Shown piece after piece: positions 26,120-34,468 of a stretch of 46,365 bases of DNA. The stretch lies in the NCBI GenBank assembly GCA_945890495.1, contig CAMDCO010000015.1:1-46365 (forward strand), written 5' to 3'. The DNA is from Bordetella parapertussis (GTDB lineage: Bacteria > Pseudomonadota > Gammaproteobacteria > Burkholderiales > Thiobacillaceae). A program made the position numbers and the translations under genes. Below the pieces are notes generated by a model. The model did not search any database. It was not told the DNA's origin and worked only from the letters and a program-made list of their open reading frames with translations. The stretch's first letter is position 1, and each line of letters starts with the position of its first letter.

Positions 26120-27126
26120 GGTTTTTCTCCCGGCAGGTGCCGACGGCTGTGCCCGAACACCTTGGGTTGCGTGTAGGCATCAATCAGCGGTGCGGCGCTG
26201 TTCATCAACAAGATCGCGAAGGCGATGCCATCGGGGAAACTGCCAAAACTGCGAATCATGACCGTGATAAGCCCGGCCAGCCCGGCGTAGAGCAGTTTGC
26301 CCACGGGGGTGTTGGCGGCCGAGACCGGGTCGGTGGCGATGAAGAAGGCCCCGAGCAGGGTACCGCCGACGATCAGATGGAAGAAGGGACCGGCTTGGTG
26401 GCTGGGGTCGATCAGATAGAGCACGCCCGAGGTGAGCGCGATGCCGCCCAGAAACGCGACAGGGATATGCCAGGTGATGATGCGGCGCGCTAGGAGATAG
26501 AGTCCGCCGAGCAGATACGACAACGCGACCAGGTCGCGTGCCTGCAGATCGGGGATGAGTTGGGCGCCGATCAGGCTGGCGGCGTCATGCCCAGAACGCA
26601 GGTGGGCTTTGAGGCTGTCGAGGGGGGTCGCTGCACTGTAGGCGTCGATCTGGAGACGGGCGCCGGTAAAAATCATCTCGAAGGCATCGCTGAGGCTGAG
26701 GCTATACGCGGCGAGGGCCGCTGGCGCGGGCCAGACATTGATCTGCGCGGGGAAGCTAATGATGAGCACGGAAAAACCGAGCATGGCGGGATTGAAGGTG
26801 TTCTGGCCCAGCCCGCCATAGAGGTGTTTGCCCACGACGGTGGCAAACAGCATGCCCACGGCGTATAGCCACCAAGGCAGTAGGGTGGGCAGGGTCAGGG
26901 CCAGGAGGGCGGCGGTCACCAGGGTGGTGCCATCGCCTAGAAAGGGGCGCAGGGGGTAATCGCGGGCCTTCAGTATGGCCGCCTCGAACAGCAGTCCAAA
27001 GCCGGCACAGAGGGCGAGACTGAATAGGATGCCAGGGCCGAATAGCCATACATGAGCCGCAATGCCGGGTAGCAGGGCCACCAAGACCTCGGTCATGACG
27101 CGGGCGACGGACGGTGTGGGGCTCAT
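26116..27126 (-). CDS. rsxD: Rnf/Rsx electron transport complex subunit D
   Basis: A 336-residue membrane subunit with about nine to ten helices, including GGLGQNTFNPAMLGF. The covalent FMN threonine is expected in AYSAATPLDSLK, around residues 160-172. FLGDGTTLVTAALLALTLP and ATDPVSAANTPVGKLLYAG also fit RnfD. It starts within the rsxC stop (4-base overlap) and overlaps rsxG at its end, so C, D and G are made in step. Confidence 0.95.
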   Translation of the reverse strand: MSPTPSVARVMTEVLVALLPGIAAHVWLFGPGILFSLALCAGFGLLFEAAILKARDYPLRPFLGDGTTLVTAALLALTLPTLLPWWLYAVGMLFATVVGKHLYGGLGQNTFNPAMLGFSVLIISFPAQINVWPAPAALAAYSLSLSDAFEMIFTGARLQIDAYSAATPLDSLKAHLRSGHDAASLIGAQLIPDLQARDLVALSYLLGGLYLLARRIITWHIPVAFLGGIALTSGVLYLIDPSHQAGPFFHLIVGGTLLGAFFIATDPVSAANTPVGKLLYAGLAGLITVMIRSFGSFPDGIAFAILLMNSAAPLIDAYTQPKVFGHSRRHLPGEKP

Positions 27127-28823
27127 GGTGATGCCTTCTTCTCGGGAGAAGTTTCCTCCTCCTCTTCATTGACGATATTGTCATGCACGGATTGGCGCAG
27201 GCTGGCGCGGCGGGATTCAATCTCGTTGATCTCGCGTAGCTTGTCGTCAGGCAGCCCTTCAATATTCTTCGGGGTGATCTCCTTACGGGCCTTTGCGGCG
27301 CGGGCCATGGCGGCGGCCAGAATGGCTTTCTTGCGCGCGGCCTCTGGGTCGACGGCGGGCGCCTCTGCCGTAGGTGCCGTGGCTTCGGTCTTGGGTTTTG
27401 CGGCCGCGGCCGCGGCATGCTTGGCGGCCTTTTCCAGTTTTTCGCGCTCGAGACGGAAACTGCGGAACTCGTGGCGGACACGGGCGCGATCGGCCGCGTC
27501 CTTCTCTTGTTCGCGGGCCCAGATCTCGCTCTTGGCATAGCGGAAAAAACTCACCAGGGGGATATGGCTAGGGCAGACATAGTCGCAGCAGCCGCATTCA
27601 ATGCAGTCGAACAACTTAAAGGATTGCACCTTACCGAAGTCGTGGGCGCGGGCGTACCAGTGCATTTCGAAGGGTTGCAGGCTGACCGGACAGGCCCGCG
27701 CACAGGCCCCGCAACGGATACAGGGAAGGACCGGTGCGGGCGGCGGGAAGTTTTGCTTATCCTTAACCAGAATGCAGTTGACTGCCTTGCTAACGGGGGC
27801 CTCATCCGAGGCAAGATCGAAGCCCATCATGGGGCCGCCGATGAGGGTTCCGCAGGCGTCGGGGGTGCGACCGCCCGCAGCGGCGATCAGGGCCGCGATC
27901 GGGGTGCCGATCCGGACGGCATAATTGCCCGGGTTCTTGACTGCGCCGGTGACGGTGACGATGCGGCGGGTCAGCGGTTCGCCGTGGCGTATGGCGCGTT
28001 GCAGGGCATAGGCCGTGCCGACATTGAACATCTGCACGCCGACATCGGTTGTGCGGCCACCCGATGGGGTGATGCGTCCGGTCAGGGCATAGGCGAGTTG
28101 CTTGCCACCGCCCATGGGATAGCGCGTCGGTACCGGGCAGATGGCGATCGGGGTGCCGTCGGTATCCTTTGCGGCGGCGTGCAGCGCGGCAATGGCCTCG
28201 GGTTTGTTGTCCTCGATGCCGACTAGGATGCGTGCGGCACCCACCAACTGCTGTACGAGGCGCGCACCTTCCAGAATGGCGCGGGCGTGTTCGCGCATTA
28301 GGCCATCGTCACAGGTGATCCAGGGTTCACACTCGGCCGCGTTGAGGATCAGGATGGGCCACTCTTCGTTGTGGCCGGGCGCGAGTTTAATATGGGTGGG
28401 GAACACCGCGCCGCCCAGACCGGCGAGGCCCATGTTGCGCAAACGGGCCCGTCGCGCCTCGCGGTCTTCAGGGTCTGTCGGGGGTGTCGTGATGAAGGCA
28501 TCCTCGCCATCGCTGTCGATGACGATGCAGAGTGCCTCTAGGCCCGATGGGTGCGCGACGGGCCGTGTCTCAATGGCGCTGACGCGGCCCGAGGTCGGGG
28601 CATGAATGGCAGCGCTGACGCCGGGCTCAGGTTGACCAATCATTTGGCCGCCCAGCACCTGTTCACCGATGCTTACACAGGGCTTTGCGGGTTTACCCAA
28701 GTGCTGACTGAGCGGGACGATATAGCGCGGCAGCAAGGGCATGTCGCGAATGGGTCCGGTATTCGATTCGGCCTTGTGGTCAGGAGGGTGTACGCCTCCC
28801 GGGAAATTGAACAGGGCCGTCAT
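27123..28823 (-). CDS. rsxC: Rnf/Rsx electron transport complex subunit C
   Basis: Peripheral subunit that handles NADH and electrons. The 566-residue protein has an N-terminal lipoyl-like region ([10 protein letters not shown]), a central NADH/FMN-type domain with [13 protein letters not shown], and two 4Fe-4S motifs, [12 protein letters not shown] and [12 protein letters not shown], near residues 367-378 and 406-417. The tail (about 450-566) is a charged Ala/Lys/Glu coiled region, shorter than the long repeat tail of E. coli RsxC (740 aa), ending in a run of Glu. It overlaps rsxB and rsxD. Confidence 0.95.
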   Translation of the reverse strand: MTALFNFPGGVHPPDHKAESNTGPIRDMPLLPRYIVPLSQHLGKPAKPCVSIGEQVLGGQMIGQPEPGVSAAIHAPTSGRVSAIETRPVAHPSGLEALCIVIDSDGEDAFITTPPTDPEDREARRARLRNMGLAGLGGAVFPTHIKLAPGHNEEWPILILNAAECEPWITCDDGLMREHARAILEGARLVQQLVGAARILVGIEDNKPEAIAALHAAAKDTDGTPIAICPVPTRYPMGGGKQLAYALTGRITPSGGRTTDVGVQMFNVGTAYALQRAIRHGEPLTRRIVTVTGAVKNPGNYAVRIGTPIAALIAAAGGRTPDACGTLIGGPMMGFDLASDEAPVSKAVNCILVKDKQNFPPPAPVLPCIRCGACARACPVSLQPFEMHWYARAHDFGKVQSFKLFDCIECGCCDYVCPSHIPLVSFFRYAKSEIWAREQEKDAADRARVRHEFRSFRLEREKLEKAAKHAAAAAAKPKTEATAPTAEAPAVDPEAARKKAILAAAMARAAKARKEITPKNIEGLPDDKLREINEIESRRASLRQSVHDNIVNEEEEETSPEKKASP

Positions 28824-29383
28824 TTAGCCGCCTTTCCGGCGACAGGTTTGATGGTGAAGATCGGATAGCGCCACTTCCAGGTTTGCGTGTTCTCGCCCTC
28901 GGTCACCATGTGGATGCAGTCCACCGGACAGGGCGGCAGGCACAGCTCGCAACCGGTGCATTGCTCGGCGACGATGACATGCATTTGCTTAGCGGCGCCG
29001 ACGATGGCATCGACCGGGCAGGCCTGGATGCACAGGGTGCAACCGATGCAGGTCGACTCATCGATAATGGCCACGGCCTTGGGTTTGGGTTCGAGACCCT
29101 CGCCGAGGGGCTTAGGTTCGACGCCGAGGAGCTCGGCTAGGCGCTGGATGCCTTCGTCGCCGCCTGGCGGGCAGAGGTTAATGTCCGCCTCCCCTTTGGC
29201 GATGGCCTCGGCATAGGGTTTGCAACCCGGGTAACCACACTGGCCACATTGAGTCTGGGGCAGGACCGCGTCAATCTTTTCCACCAAGGGGTCGTCTTGA
29301 ACCCGATAACGCACCGCGGCCCAGCCAAGAATGGTGCCCAGAACGAGGCCAATGGCAGAGAGGATCCAGATCGCGTCAAGCAT
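28820..29383 (-). CDS. rsxB: Rnf/Rsx electron transport complex subunit B
   Basis: A 187-residue ferredoxin-like subunit. An N-terminal membrane helix is followed by a 4Fe-4S domain with [17 protein letters not shown] and a later CPPGG, then two ferredoxin clusters [12 protein letters not shown] and [12 protein letters not shown]. Its ATG is 7 bases after the rsxA stop. It passes electrons between the soluble donor side and the membrane subunits. Confidence 0.95.
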   Translation of the reverse strand: MLDAIWILSAIGLVLGTILGWAAVRYRVQDDPLVEKIDAVLPQTQCGQCGYPGCKPYAEAIAKGEADINLCPPGGDEGIQRLAELLGVEPKPLGEGLEPKPKAVAIIDESTCIGCTLCIQACPVDAIVGAAKQMHVIVAEQCTGCELCLPPCPVDCIHMVTEGENTQTWKWRYPIFTIKPVAGKAAK

Positions 29384-29390
29384 GACCGTG

Positions 29391-29966
29391 TTAGCGCACC
29401 ATGCCGGAAAAGCCCATGAAGGCGATACTGAATATGCCGGCGGTTATCATGGCGATGGCGGCGCCCCGGAATGGGGTCGGGATATCCGCGGCCTCAAGGC
29501 GTTCACGCATGGCGGCAAACATGATCATCACCAGGGTAAAGCCCAGCGCGCCACCCAGTCCAAAAAAGAGGGACTCGACGAAGGTATGCCCTTCTTGGGC
29601 ATTGAGCAGGGGCACGCCAAGCACGGCGCAGTTGGTCGTAATCAGCGGGAGGTAGATGCCGAGCAGGTGAAACAGGGTGGGACTGGTCTTTTTGATATAC
29701 ATCTCGGTGAAGCCGACGATGCCGGCGATCACTACGATGAAGGACAGGGTGCGCAGATAGGTGAGGTCTGGCCCCAGGAGATAGGTGTCGATGAGGTTGC
29801 TGGCCCCAGAGGCCAAGGTGAGCACAAAGGTGGTGGCCAGGCCCATGCCGAGGGCCGTCTCCAGTTTTTTGGAGACCCCCATAAAGGGGCACAACCCCAG
29901 AATCTTGGTCATCACGATGTTGTTGACGAACACCGTGCCGACGATGATTAATAAGTAGTGTTCCAT
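29391..29966 (-). CDS. rsxA: Rnf/Rsx electron transport complex subunit A
   Basis: A 191-residue integral membrane protein with six helices, the partner of RsxE. It begins [20 protein letters not shown] at 29966, matching E. coli RsxA in length (193). The cysteine motifs ILGLCPFMG and [12 protein letters not shown] are intact. A much longer in-frame reading to 30239 runs through the CDGSH gene and is rejected. Right upstream, where a ribosome-binding site should be, lies a tandem repeat (29972-30011) with no GGAG-type sequence. Confidence 0.95.
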   Translation of the reverse strand: MEHYLLIIVGTVFVNNIVMTKILGLCPFMGVSKKLETALGMGLATTFVLTLASGASNLIDTYLLGPDLTYLRTLSFIVVIAGIVGFTEMYIKKTSPTLFHLLGIYLPLITTNCAVLGVPLLNAQEGHTFVESLFFGLGGALGFTLVMIMFAAMRERLEAADIPTPFRGAAIAMITAGIFSIAFMGFSGMVR

Positions 29967-29971
29967 TGTGA

Positions 29972-30011
29972 GTACGAAAAGTACGCGAAAAGTACGCGAA
30001 AAGTACGAAAA
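29972..30011. repeat. Symmetric tandem repeat in front of rsxA
   Basis: Four units read GTACGAAAA, GTACGCGAAAA, GTACGCGAAAA, GTACGAAAA (9, 11, 11 and 9 bases) with no gap. They fill the interval between the stop of the CDGSH gene and the rsxA start. On the mRNA strand they read TTTTCGCGTAC-type units ending 5 bases before the rsxA ATG. Confidence 0.85.
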
Positions 30012-30015
30012 CGCC

Positions 30016-30255
30016 TTAATCGAGCAGGTCGTGGGCCCCGTCGCAGAAGGGCGCGTTGGCCGTGTGTTTGCAGGCGCACAGCCAGTACTGACCCTTTTCG
30101 GTAATCTGTACGGCTTGGGGTGTGAAGTCTGTACCCGTGTGGGCGCCGTCACACCAGGGTTGCGTCTTTGAGCGGCCACAGGTGCAGTACCAGTATTCAC
30201 CCGGTTCCAGATCAAGGGAAATACCTGCCTTGCCGGCAATGATAGGTTCGCTCAT
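30016..30255 (-). CDS. Double CDGSH iron-sulfur protein
   Basis: A 79-residue protein with two CDGSH-type 2Fe-2S sites. The first is C24-T-C26 ... C35-D-G-A-H39 and the second C60-A-C62 ... C71-D-G-A-H75, each giving the three-Cys, one-His ligand set. Such small proteins are electron- or cluster-transfer proteins (mitoNEET-related); the bacterial role is unsettled. A GGGAGGG-like site precedes the ATG, and a possible TAATAT -10 box lies at 30288-30293. It is placed directly before rsxA on the same strand, so it may be the first gene of the rsx operon. Confidence 0.9.
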   Translation of the reverse strand: MSEPIIAGKAGISLDLEPGEYWYCTCGRSKTQPWCDGAHTGTDFTPQAVQITEKGQYWLCACKHTANAPFCDGAHDLLD

Positions 30256-30321
30256 GGGAGGGTTCTCAAGGGTGTGATAAAGACTGAATATTACCCTGTC
30301 TGGCTTGGCTAATAACCCTTC

Positions 30322-31347
30322 TCATGAAGGTTTCTGCGGGTGGGCGGCCAGTGCCTCAATACATTCCCGGATCAGGGCCGGTCCGCGATAGATGAGGCCG
30401 GAATAGAGTTGCACCAGGGAGGCTCCGGCCGCGAGCTTGGTGTGTGCCTCTGCGCCGCACAGAACGCCACCGGCGCCGATCAGCGGGATCTCGTTGCCCA
30501 AGGCGGTATGGAAAGCGGCCAGGACGCGGGTCGAGGCGGCAAATACGGGGGCGCCTGACAGGCCACCGGCCTCATTGCCGTGCGCCAGGTGTTCGACGCC
30601 GTGGCGCGCGAGGGTGGTGTTGGTGGCAATGACAGCGTCGATGCGGTGGCGGCGGAAGAGGTCAGCCATCTCATCGATCTGGGCGGGTTCCAGGTCGGGC
30701 GCGATCTTGATGGCGATGGGGGTGTATTTGCCGTGCCGGTCGCTGAGTCGCGTCTGCTCGGCCTTGAGATGTCCGAGCAGAAAATCAAGCGCCGCGCCGC
30801 CTTGCAGGTCGCGCAGGTTCTTGGTGTTGGGTGAGGAGATGTTGACGGTGATGTAGTCGGCCGCGACATAGGCCTTGGCGAGGCCGATCAGGTAATCGTC
30901 GGTGGCGCGTTCGATCGGCGTGTCGGCATTCTTGCCGATGTTGATGCCGAGGATGCCGGGCCGGCGCGCACGGGCGACATGGGCCAGGAGGGCATCGATG
31001 CCGTGGTTGTTGAAGCCCATGCGGTTGATGACGCCGCGCGCCTCGGGCAGGCGAAAGAGGCGCGGGCGCGGGTTGCCGGGCTGCGGCCGGGGGGTCACGG
31101 TGCCGATCTCGACATGGCCGAAGCCCATGGCAAACCAGGCATCAATGGCCTCGCCGTCTTTGTCGAGGCCAGCGGCCAGGCCCAGCCGGTTTGGAAACTC
31201 CAGTCCCATGACGCGGGTCGGCGCGTTGGCGGTTGGCCCCGCTAGGGGCAGGCGCGCGATCTGTGCGAGTAGTGGCAGTGTGAGGCGGTGCGCGGTTTCG
31301 GGATCAAGACGAAAGAGCAGGGGGCGGATCAGGTCGTAAGCAGTCAT
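30322..31347 (-). CDS. pyrD: Dihydroorotate dehydrogenase (quinone)
   Basis: Oxidises dihydroorotate to orotate in pyrimidine synthesis, feeding electrons to quinone at the membrane. The 341-residue class 2 enzyme has the N-terminal quinone-binding helix region ([20 protein letters not shown]), FMN segments [14 protein letters not shown], and the catalytic serine in [14 protein letters not shown] (about residues 171-184). The C-terminal [15 protein letters not shown] is typical. It follows rsmA by 7 bases in the minus-strand block. Confidence 0.97.
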   Translation of the reverse strand: MTAYDLIRPLLFRLDPETAHRLTLPLLAQIARLPLAGPTANAPTRVMGLEFPNRLGLAAGLDKDGEAIDAWFAMGFGHVEIGTVTPRPQPGNPRPRLFRLPEARGVINRMGFNNHGIDALLAHVARARRPGILGINIGKNADTPIERATDDYLIGLAKAYVAADYITVNISSPNTKNLRDLQGGAALDFLLGHLKAEQTRLSDRHGKYTPIAIKIAPDLEPAQIDEMADLFRRHRIDAVIATNTTLARHGVEHLAHGNEAGGLSGAPVFAASTRVLAAFHTALGNEIPLIGAGGVLCGAEAHTKLAAGASLVQLYSGLIYRGPALIRECIEALAAHPQKPS

Positions 31348-31354
31348 GGTTTGT

Positions 31355-32179
31355 TTAATTCAAGGACGGCTCAATGGCGGCGAGGCGTGCAAAGTCGGCC
31401 ACGGAGAGGGTCTCGGCACGGCGGCTGGGGTCAATGCCGAGGGCCTCCATGGCCTCGGCGGTGATCAGGCCCTTGAGGTTGTTGCGCAGGGTCTTGCGGC
31501 GCATGGCGAAGGCTTGGGCGACGACGGTTGCAAAACGCTCCCGGTCGCGCCAGGCGATCTGATCGGCGGGGAGGGGCGTGAGACGGACGATGGCCGAGTC
31601 GACCTTGGGTGCGGGGGTGAAGGCACCCGGCGGGACGATAAACAGTTTTTCAACCCGGAACTGTGCCTGCAACATGACCGACAGGCGGCCGTAATCGGCG
31701 CTATCCGGTGCGGCAGCCATGCGCCAGACCACTTCTTTTTGCAGCATGAAGTGCATGTCGCGGATCTGGGTGGCAAAGTCGGCCAGATGAAACAGCAGCG
31801 GCGAGGAGATGTTGTAGGGCAGGTTGCCGACGATGCGCAGCAACCCCCTCTCCCCCAACCCCTCCCCCGCTAGGGGGGAGGGGAGTATTTGGGAGAAATC
31901 GAACTTCAGGGCATCGCCTTCATGCACGGTCAGGCGCTCGGCCGGGAATTCGGCGCGCAGCCGGGCGGCGAGGTCGCGGTCGAGTTCCACGACATGCAGG
32001 TGCGGCAGCCTTTCCAGTAGCGGTCGAGTCAAGGCCGCGAGGCCGGGGCCGATCTCGACCAAGGTGTCGGTGGCTTGGGGGCGGATGGCGGCGACGATGC
32101 GCTCGATGACATGGCGATCGTGCAAGAAGTTTTGTCCGAAACGCTTGCGTGCCTGGTGCGCGGGGAATGTGTGGGTCAT
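31355..32179 (-). CDS. rsmA: 16S rRNA dimethyladenosine transferase with repeat insertion
   Basis: RsmA (KsgA) dimethylates A1518 and A1519 of 16S rRNA late in small-subunit assembly. The 274-residue protein has QNFLHD (16-21), the SAM motif [11 protein letters not shown] (41-51) and the catalytic [14 protein letters not shown] (118-131). Between FDFSQIL and LLRIVGN there are roughly 8-13 more residues than in related RsmA proteins, [13 protein letters not shown] (100-112). They are encoded by a GC-rich palindromic repeat (31841-31888) and keep the frame. Its ATG overlaps the pdxA stop by one base. Confidence 0.94.
   Translation of the reverse strand: MTHTFPAHQARKRFGQNFLHDRHVIERIVAAIRPQATDTLVEIGPGLAALTRPLLERLPHLHVVELDRDLAARLRAEFPAERLTVHEGDALKFDFSQILPSPLAGEGLGERGLLRIVGNLPYNISSPLLFHLADFATQIRDMHFMLQKEVVWRMAAAPDSADYGRLSVMLQAQFRVEKLFIVPPGAFTPAPKVDSAIVRLTPLPADQIAWRDRERFATVVAQAFAMRRKTLRNNLKGLITAEAMEALGIDPSRRAETLSVADFARLAAIEPSLN
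31841..31888. repeat. GC-rich palindromic repeat inside rsmA
   Basis: CCCCTCTCCCCCAACCCCTC followed by CCCCGC-TAG-GGGGGAGGGG forms a C/G-rich palindromic element. Read through on the rsmA strand it gives the peptide [13 protein letters not shown], a familiar translation of a short repeat that I recall as widespread between genes in proteobacterial genomes. Here it sits in frame inside a conserved gene. No clear duplicated target was found at its borders. Confidence 0.65.
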
Positions 32180-33201
32180 TACGGGGTCTGCCGCGCCTTG
32201 GCCATCTCGGTGGCCGCCTCGATGGCGACGATCAGGCTGCCGGGGTTGGCCTGACCACTTCCGGCCAGATCCAATGCGGTGCCATGGTCGACCGAGGTGC
32301 GTACGATGGGTAGGCCGAGGGTGATGTTGACGCCGCGTCCGAAGGTGGTGTGTTTCAGTACGGGCAGGCCTTGGTCGTGATACATGGCGAACACGGCATC
32401 GGCGTGTTCGAGATATTTGGGCTGAAACAGGGTGTCGGCCGGTAATGGGCCGCTGAGGTTCATGCCTTGGTTGCGCAAGCGGTCCAGTACGGGGGTGATG
32501 ATCTCGATTTCTTCGCGACCCAGATGGCCGTCCTCGCCGGCGTGCGGATTGAGCCCGGCGACCAGGATACGGGGATAGGTCAGACCAAAGTCGTGGCGCA
32601 GGGCGGTGTCGAGGATGGTCAGCGTTGAGGTCAAGGATTCGACCGTGATGGCATCAGCAATGGCGCGCAGGGGTAGGTGGGTGGTCGCCAGCGCGACGCG
32701 CAGCCAGGTATTGTGGCTGTGCATGCGCCCGGCCAGCATCATGACGACCTGCGGTGTGCCGGTCAGGTCAGCCAGGAATTCGGTGTGGCCGGTGAATGGG
32801 ATGCCCGCTGCATTGATGACGCTCTTGTGTACCGGTCCGGTGACGAGACCTGAGAACTCGCCAGATAGGCAGCCCCGGGTTGCGCGAGTCAGGCCGTCGA
32901 GCACAAAACCTGCGTTGGCCGGGTCGGGTTTTCCGGGTTGGGCTGCGACGGGCAACGGGAGGTCGATTAGGCTGATGGCTGCTGTCGTGTCGGGGTGATA
33001 GTTGGGTACAGCAAAGGTCTGTCCCAATTGCGCGGCGCGTTCATCCAGCAGGCGGCGATTGGAGAGGATGACGATGGGTGTGGCTACGGACGGCTGCCGG
33101 GCCAGCCAGACCGCCAGATCCGGACCAATCCCGGCAGGCTCACCGGGCGTAAAAACCAATGGCGTCAAGGTCTTAGCGATCCTCAAGCCGGATCTCAACA
33201 T
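32179..33201 (-). CDS. pdxA: 4-hydroxythreonine-4-phosphate dehydrogenase
   Basis: Oxidises 4-phosphohydroxy-L-threonine in the DXP-dependent pathway to vitamin B6. Family motifs: [13 protein letters not shown] near the start, [11 protein letters not shown] with a metal-binding His, [13 protein letters not shown], and [11 protein letters not shown] near the C-terminus. The start is uncertain. ATG 33201 (340 aa) overlaps surA by 29 bases and lacks a ribosome-binding site. A TTG at 33168 (329 aa, the E. coli length) follows GAGGAT in the surA end and is an equally good choice. It lies between surA and rsmA, a conserved order. Confidence 0.95.
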   Translation of the reverse strand: MLRSGLRIAKTLTPLVFTPGEPAGIGPDLAVWLARQPSVATPIVILSNRRLLDERAAQLGQTFAVPNYHPDTTAAISLIDLPLPVAAQPGKPDPANAGFVLDGLTRATRGCLSGEFSGLVTGPVHKSVINAAGIPFTGHTEFLADLTGTPQVVMMLAGRMHSHNTWLRVALATTHLPLRAIADAITVESLTSTLTILDTALRHDFGLTYPRILVAGLNPHAGEDGHLGREEIEIITPVLDRLRNQGMNLSGPLPADTLFQPKYLEHADAVFAMYHDQGLPVLKHTTFGRGVNITLGLPIVRTSVDHGTALDLAGSGQANPGSLIVAIEAATEMAKARQTP

Positions 33202-34468
33202 AGGCGCGGTCACGGGTCTGGCGCACCCAGTCATCGAAGGATTCTTCGGCCTTGCGGGCGCGGATTATGCGCCGGGCCTCGATGCGTTGCCGCTCTTCTG
33301 AGAGGTCCTGATCGCGCCGGGCAATGACTTGGATGAGGTGCCAGCCAAAGGGGGATACGATGGGCTGGCTGATCTCGTTCGGGGCGAGGGCATCCATGGC
33401 GCGTTCGAATTCAGGTACGGTATCGCCCGGGCTCAGCCAGCCTAATTCACCCCCACGGCTGGCGGATAGGTCATCGGAGTTGAGGCGGGCCAGATCGGCA
33501 AAGCGGGCGCTATGGACTAGTCGTTCGCGCAGATCGTTTAGGCGATGCTGGGCCTCTCTGTCGTTGACCAGTTCGTTGGTTTTGATCAGGATGTGTGCGG
33601 CCTGCGTCTGGCGCACGATGTAGGCCGTGTTGGCGCCGCGCCGCCCGAGTAGCTTGAGGATGTGGAAACCATTGGCGCTGCGCAGGATAGCCGAGGTGTC
33701 ACCGGGCTTGATCGCGGCGACGGCCTCGGCAAACAGATTCGGCAACTGGGCGGTGCTGCGCCAACCGAGCTTGCCGCCCTCCAAGGCATTCTGGGCGTCG
33801 GAGTAGAGGGCCGATACCTGGACAAAGTCATCGCCGCTACGCAACTTTGCGAGGGCCTCTTCAGCGCGTTGGCGGCGTTTTTCGCTGACCTCCGGGCTGG
33901 CGGCCTCGGGGACCGTGACGAGGATGTGCGCGAGCTCGTACTCGTCCTTGGCCTGGGCGTTCTTTTCGCCTTGCTGGGTCAGTTGCAGGGCGATCTCGGC
34001 GTCGGTGACGCTGACCTTGTTGTCGACTTCCCGTTCACGCAGACGGGCAATGGTCATCTCGTTGCGGATCTGTTCGCGGAAGCCGCCCCAGTCCTGACCT
34101 TCCTGCTCCAAGGCCTTGCGGAACTCGGGCAGGCTGAGACGGTTCTCGGTCGCCATGCGGGCCAGGGTGCGATCCAGGGCCTCGGCACTGATCTTGAGGC
34201 TGGTGCCTTCGGCCAGATCCAGCAGGGCGCGTTCGGTGATCATGCGCTCCAGGATTTGCCGTTCCAGTTTGCTGCGTGAGGGAGCGGCGACCTTTTGCTG
34301 GGCCAGTTGCTGTTGCACCTGAATAACGCGGCGGGCGAGTTCCTGCTCGGTGATGACGCCGTTATTGACGACAGCTATGACCCGATCAATGGGCAGGGGT
34401 GTGGCGGCTAAGGGGGCAGCCGCGCAGAAACAGAGGATCAGGAGGCCATTACGGAGGGTTGATGTCAT
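33173..34468 (-). CDS. surA: Periplasmic chaperone / peptidyl-prolyl isomerase SurA
   Basis: Escorts outer-membrane proteins, including LptD, through the periplasm. The 431-residue protein has a signal peptide (to about LAA at residue 22), the SurA N-terminal chaperone domain opening [15 protein letters not shown], and two parvulin domains. The first begins AHILVTVPE and the second [11 protein letters not shown], each ending with a GFHILKL- or GWHLIQV-type strand. A C-terminal helix ([21 protein letters not shown]) completes the core. Its start overlaps the end of lptD by 20 bases, so client and chaperone are co-expressed. Confidence 0.96.
   Translation of the reverse strand: MTSTLRNGLLILCFCAAAPLAATPLPIDRVIAVVNNGVITEQELARRVIQVQQQLAQQKVAAPSRSKLERQILERMITERALLDLAEGTSLKISAEALDRTLARMATENRLSLPEFRKALEQEGQDWGGFREQIRNEMTIARLREREVDNKVSVTDAEIALQLTQQGEKNAQAKDEYELAHILVTVPEAASPEVSEKRRQRAEEALAKLRSGDDFVQVSALYSDAQNALEGGKLGWRSTAQLPNLFAEAVAAIKPGDTSAILRSANGFHILKLLGRRGANTAYIVRQTQAAHILIKTNELVNDREAQHRLNDLRERLVHSARFADLARLNSDDLSASRGGELGWLSPGDTVPEFERAMDALAPNEISQPIVSPFGWHLIQVIARRDQDLSEERQRIEARRIIRARKAEESFDDWVRQTRDRAYVEIRLEDR

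Noticed and set aside
29967-30239. Long N-terminal extension of rsxA
   Set aside because: It runs in another frame through the tandem repeat and the CDGSH gene; RsxA of normal length starts at 29966.
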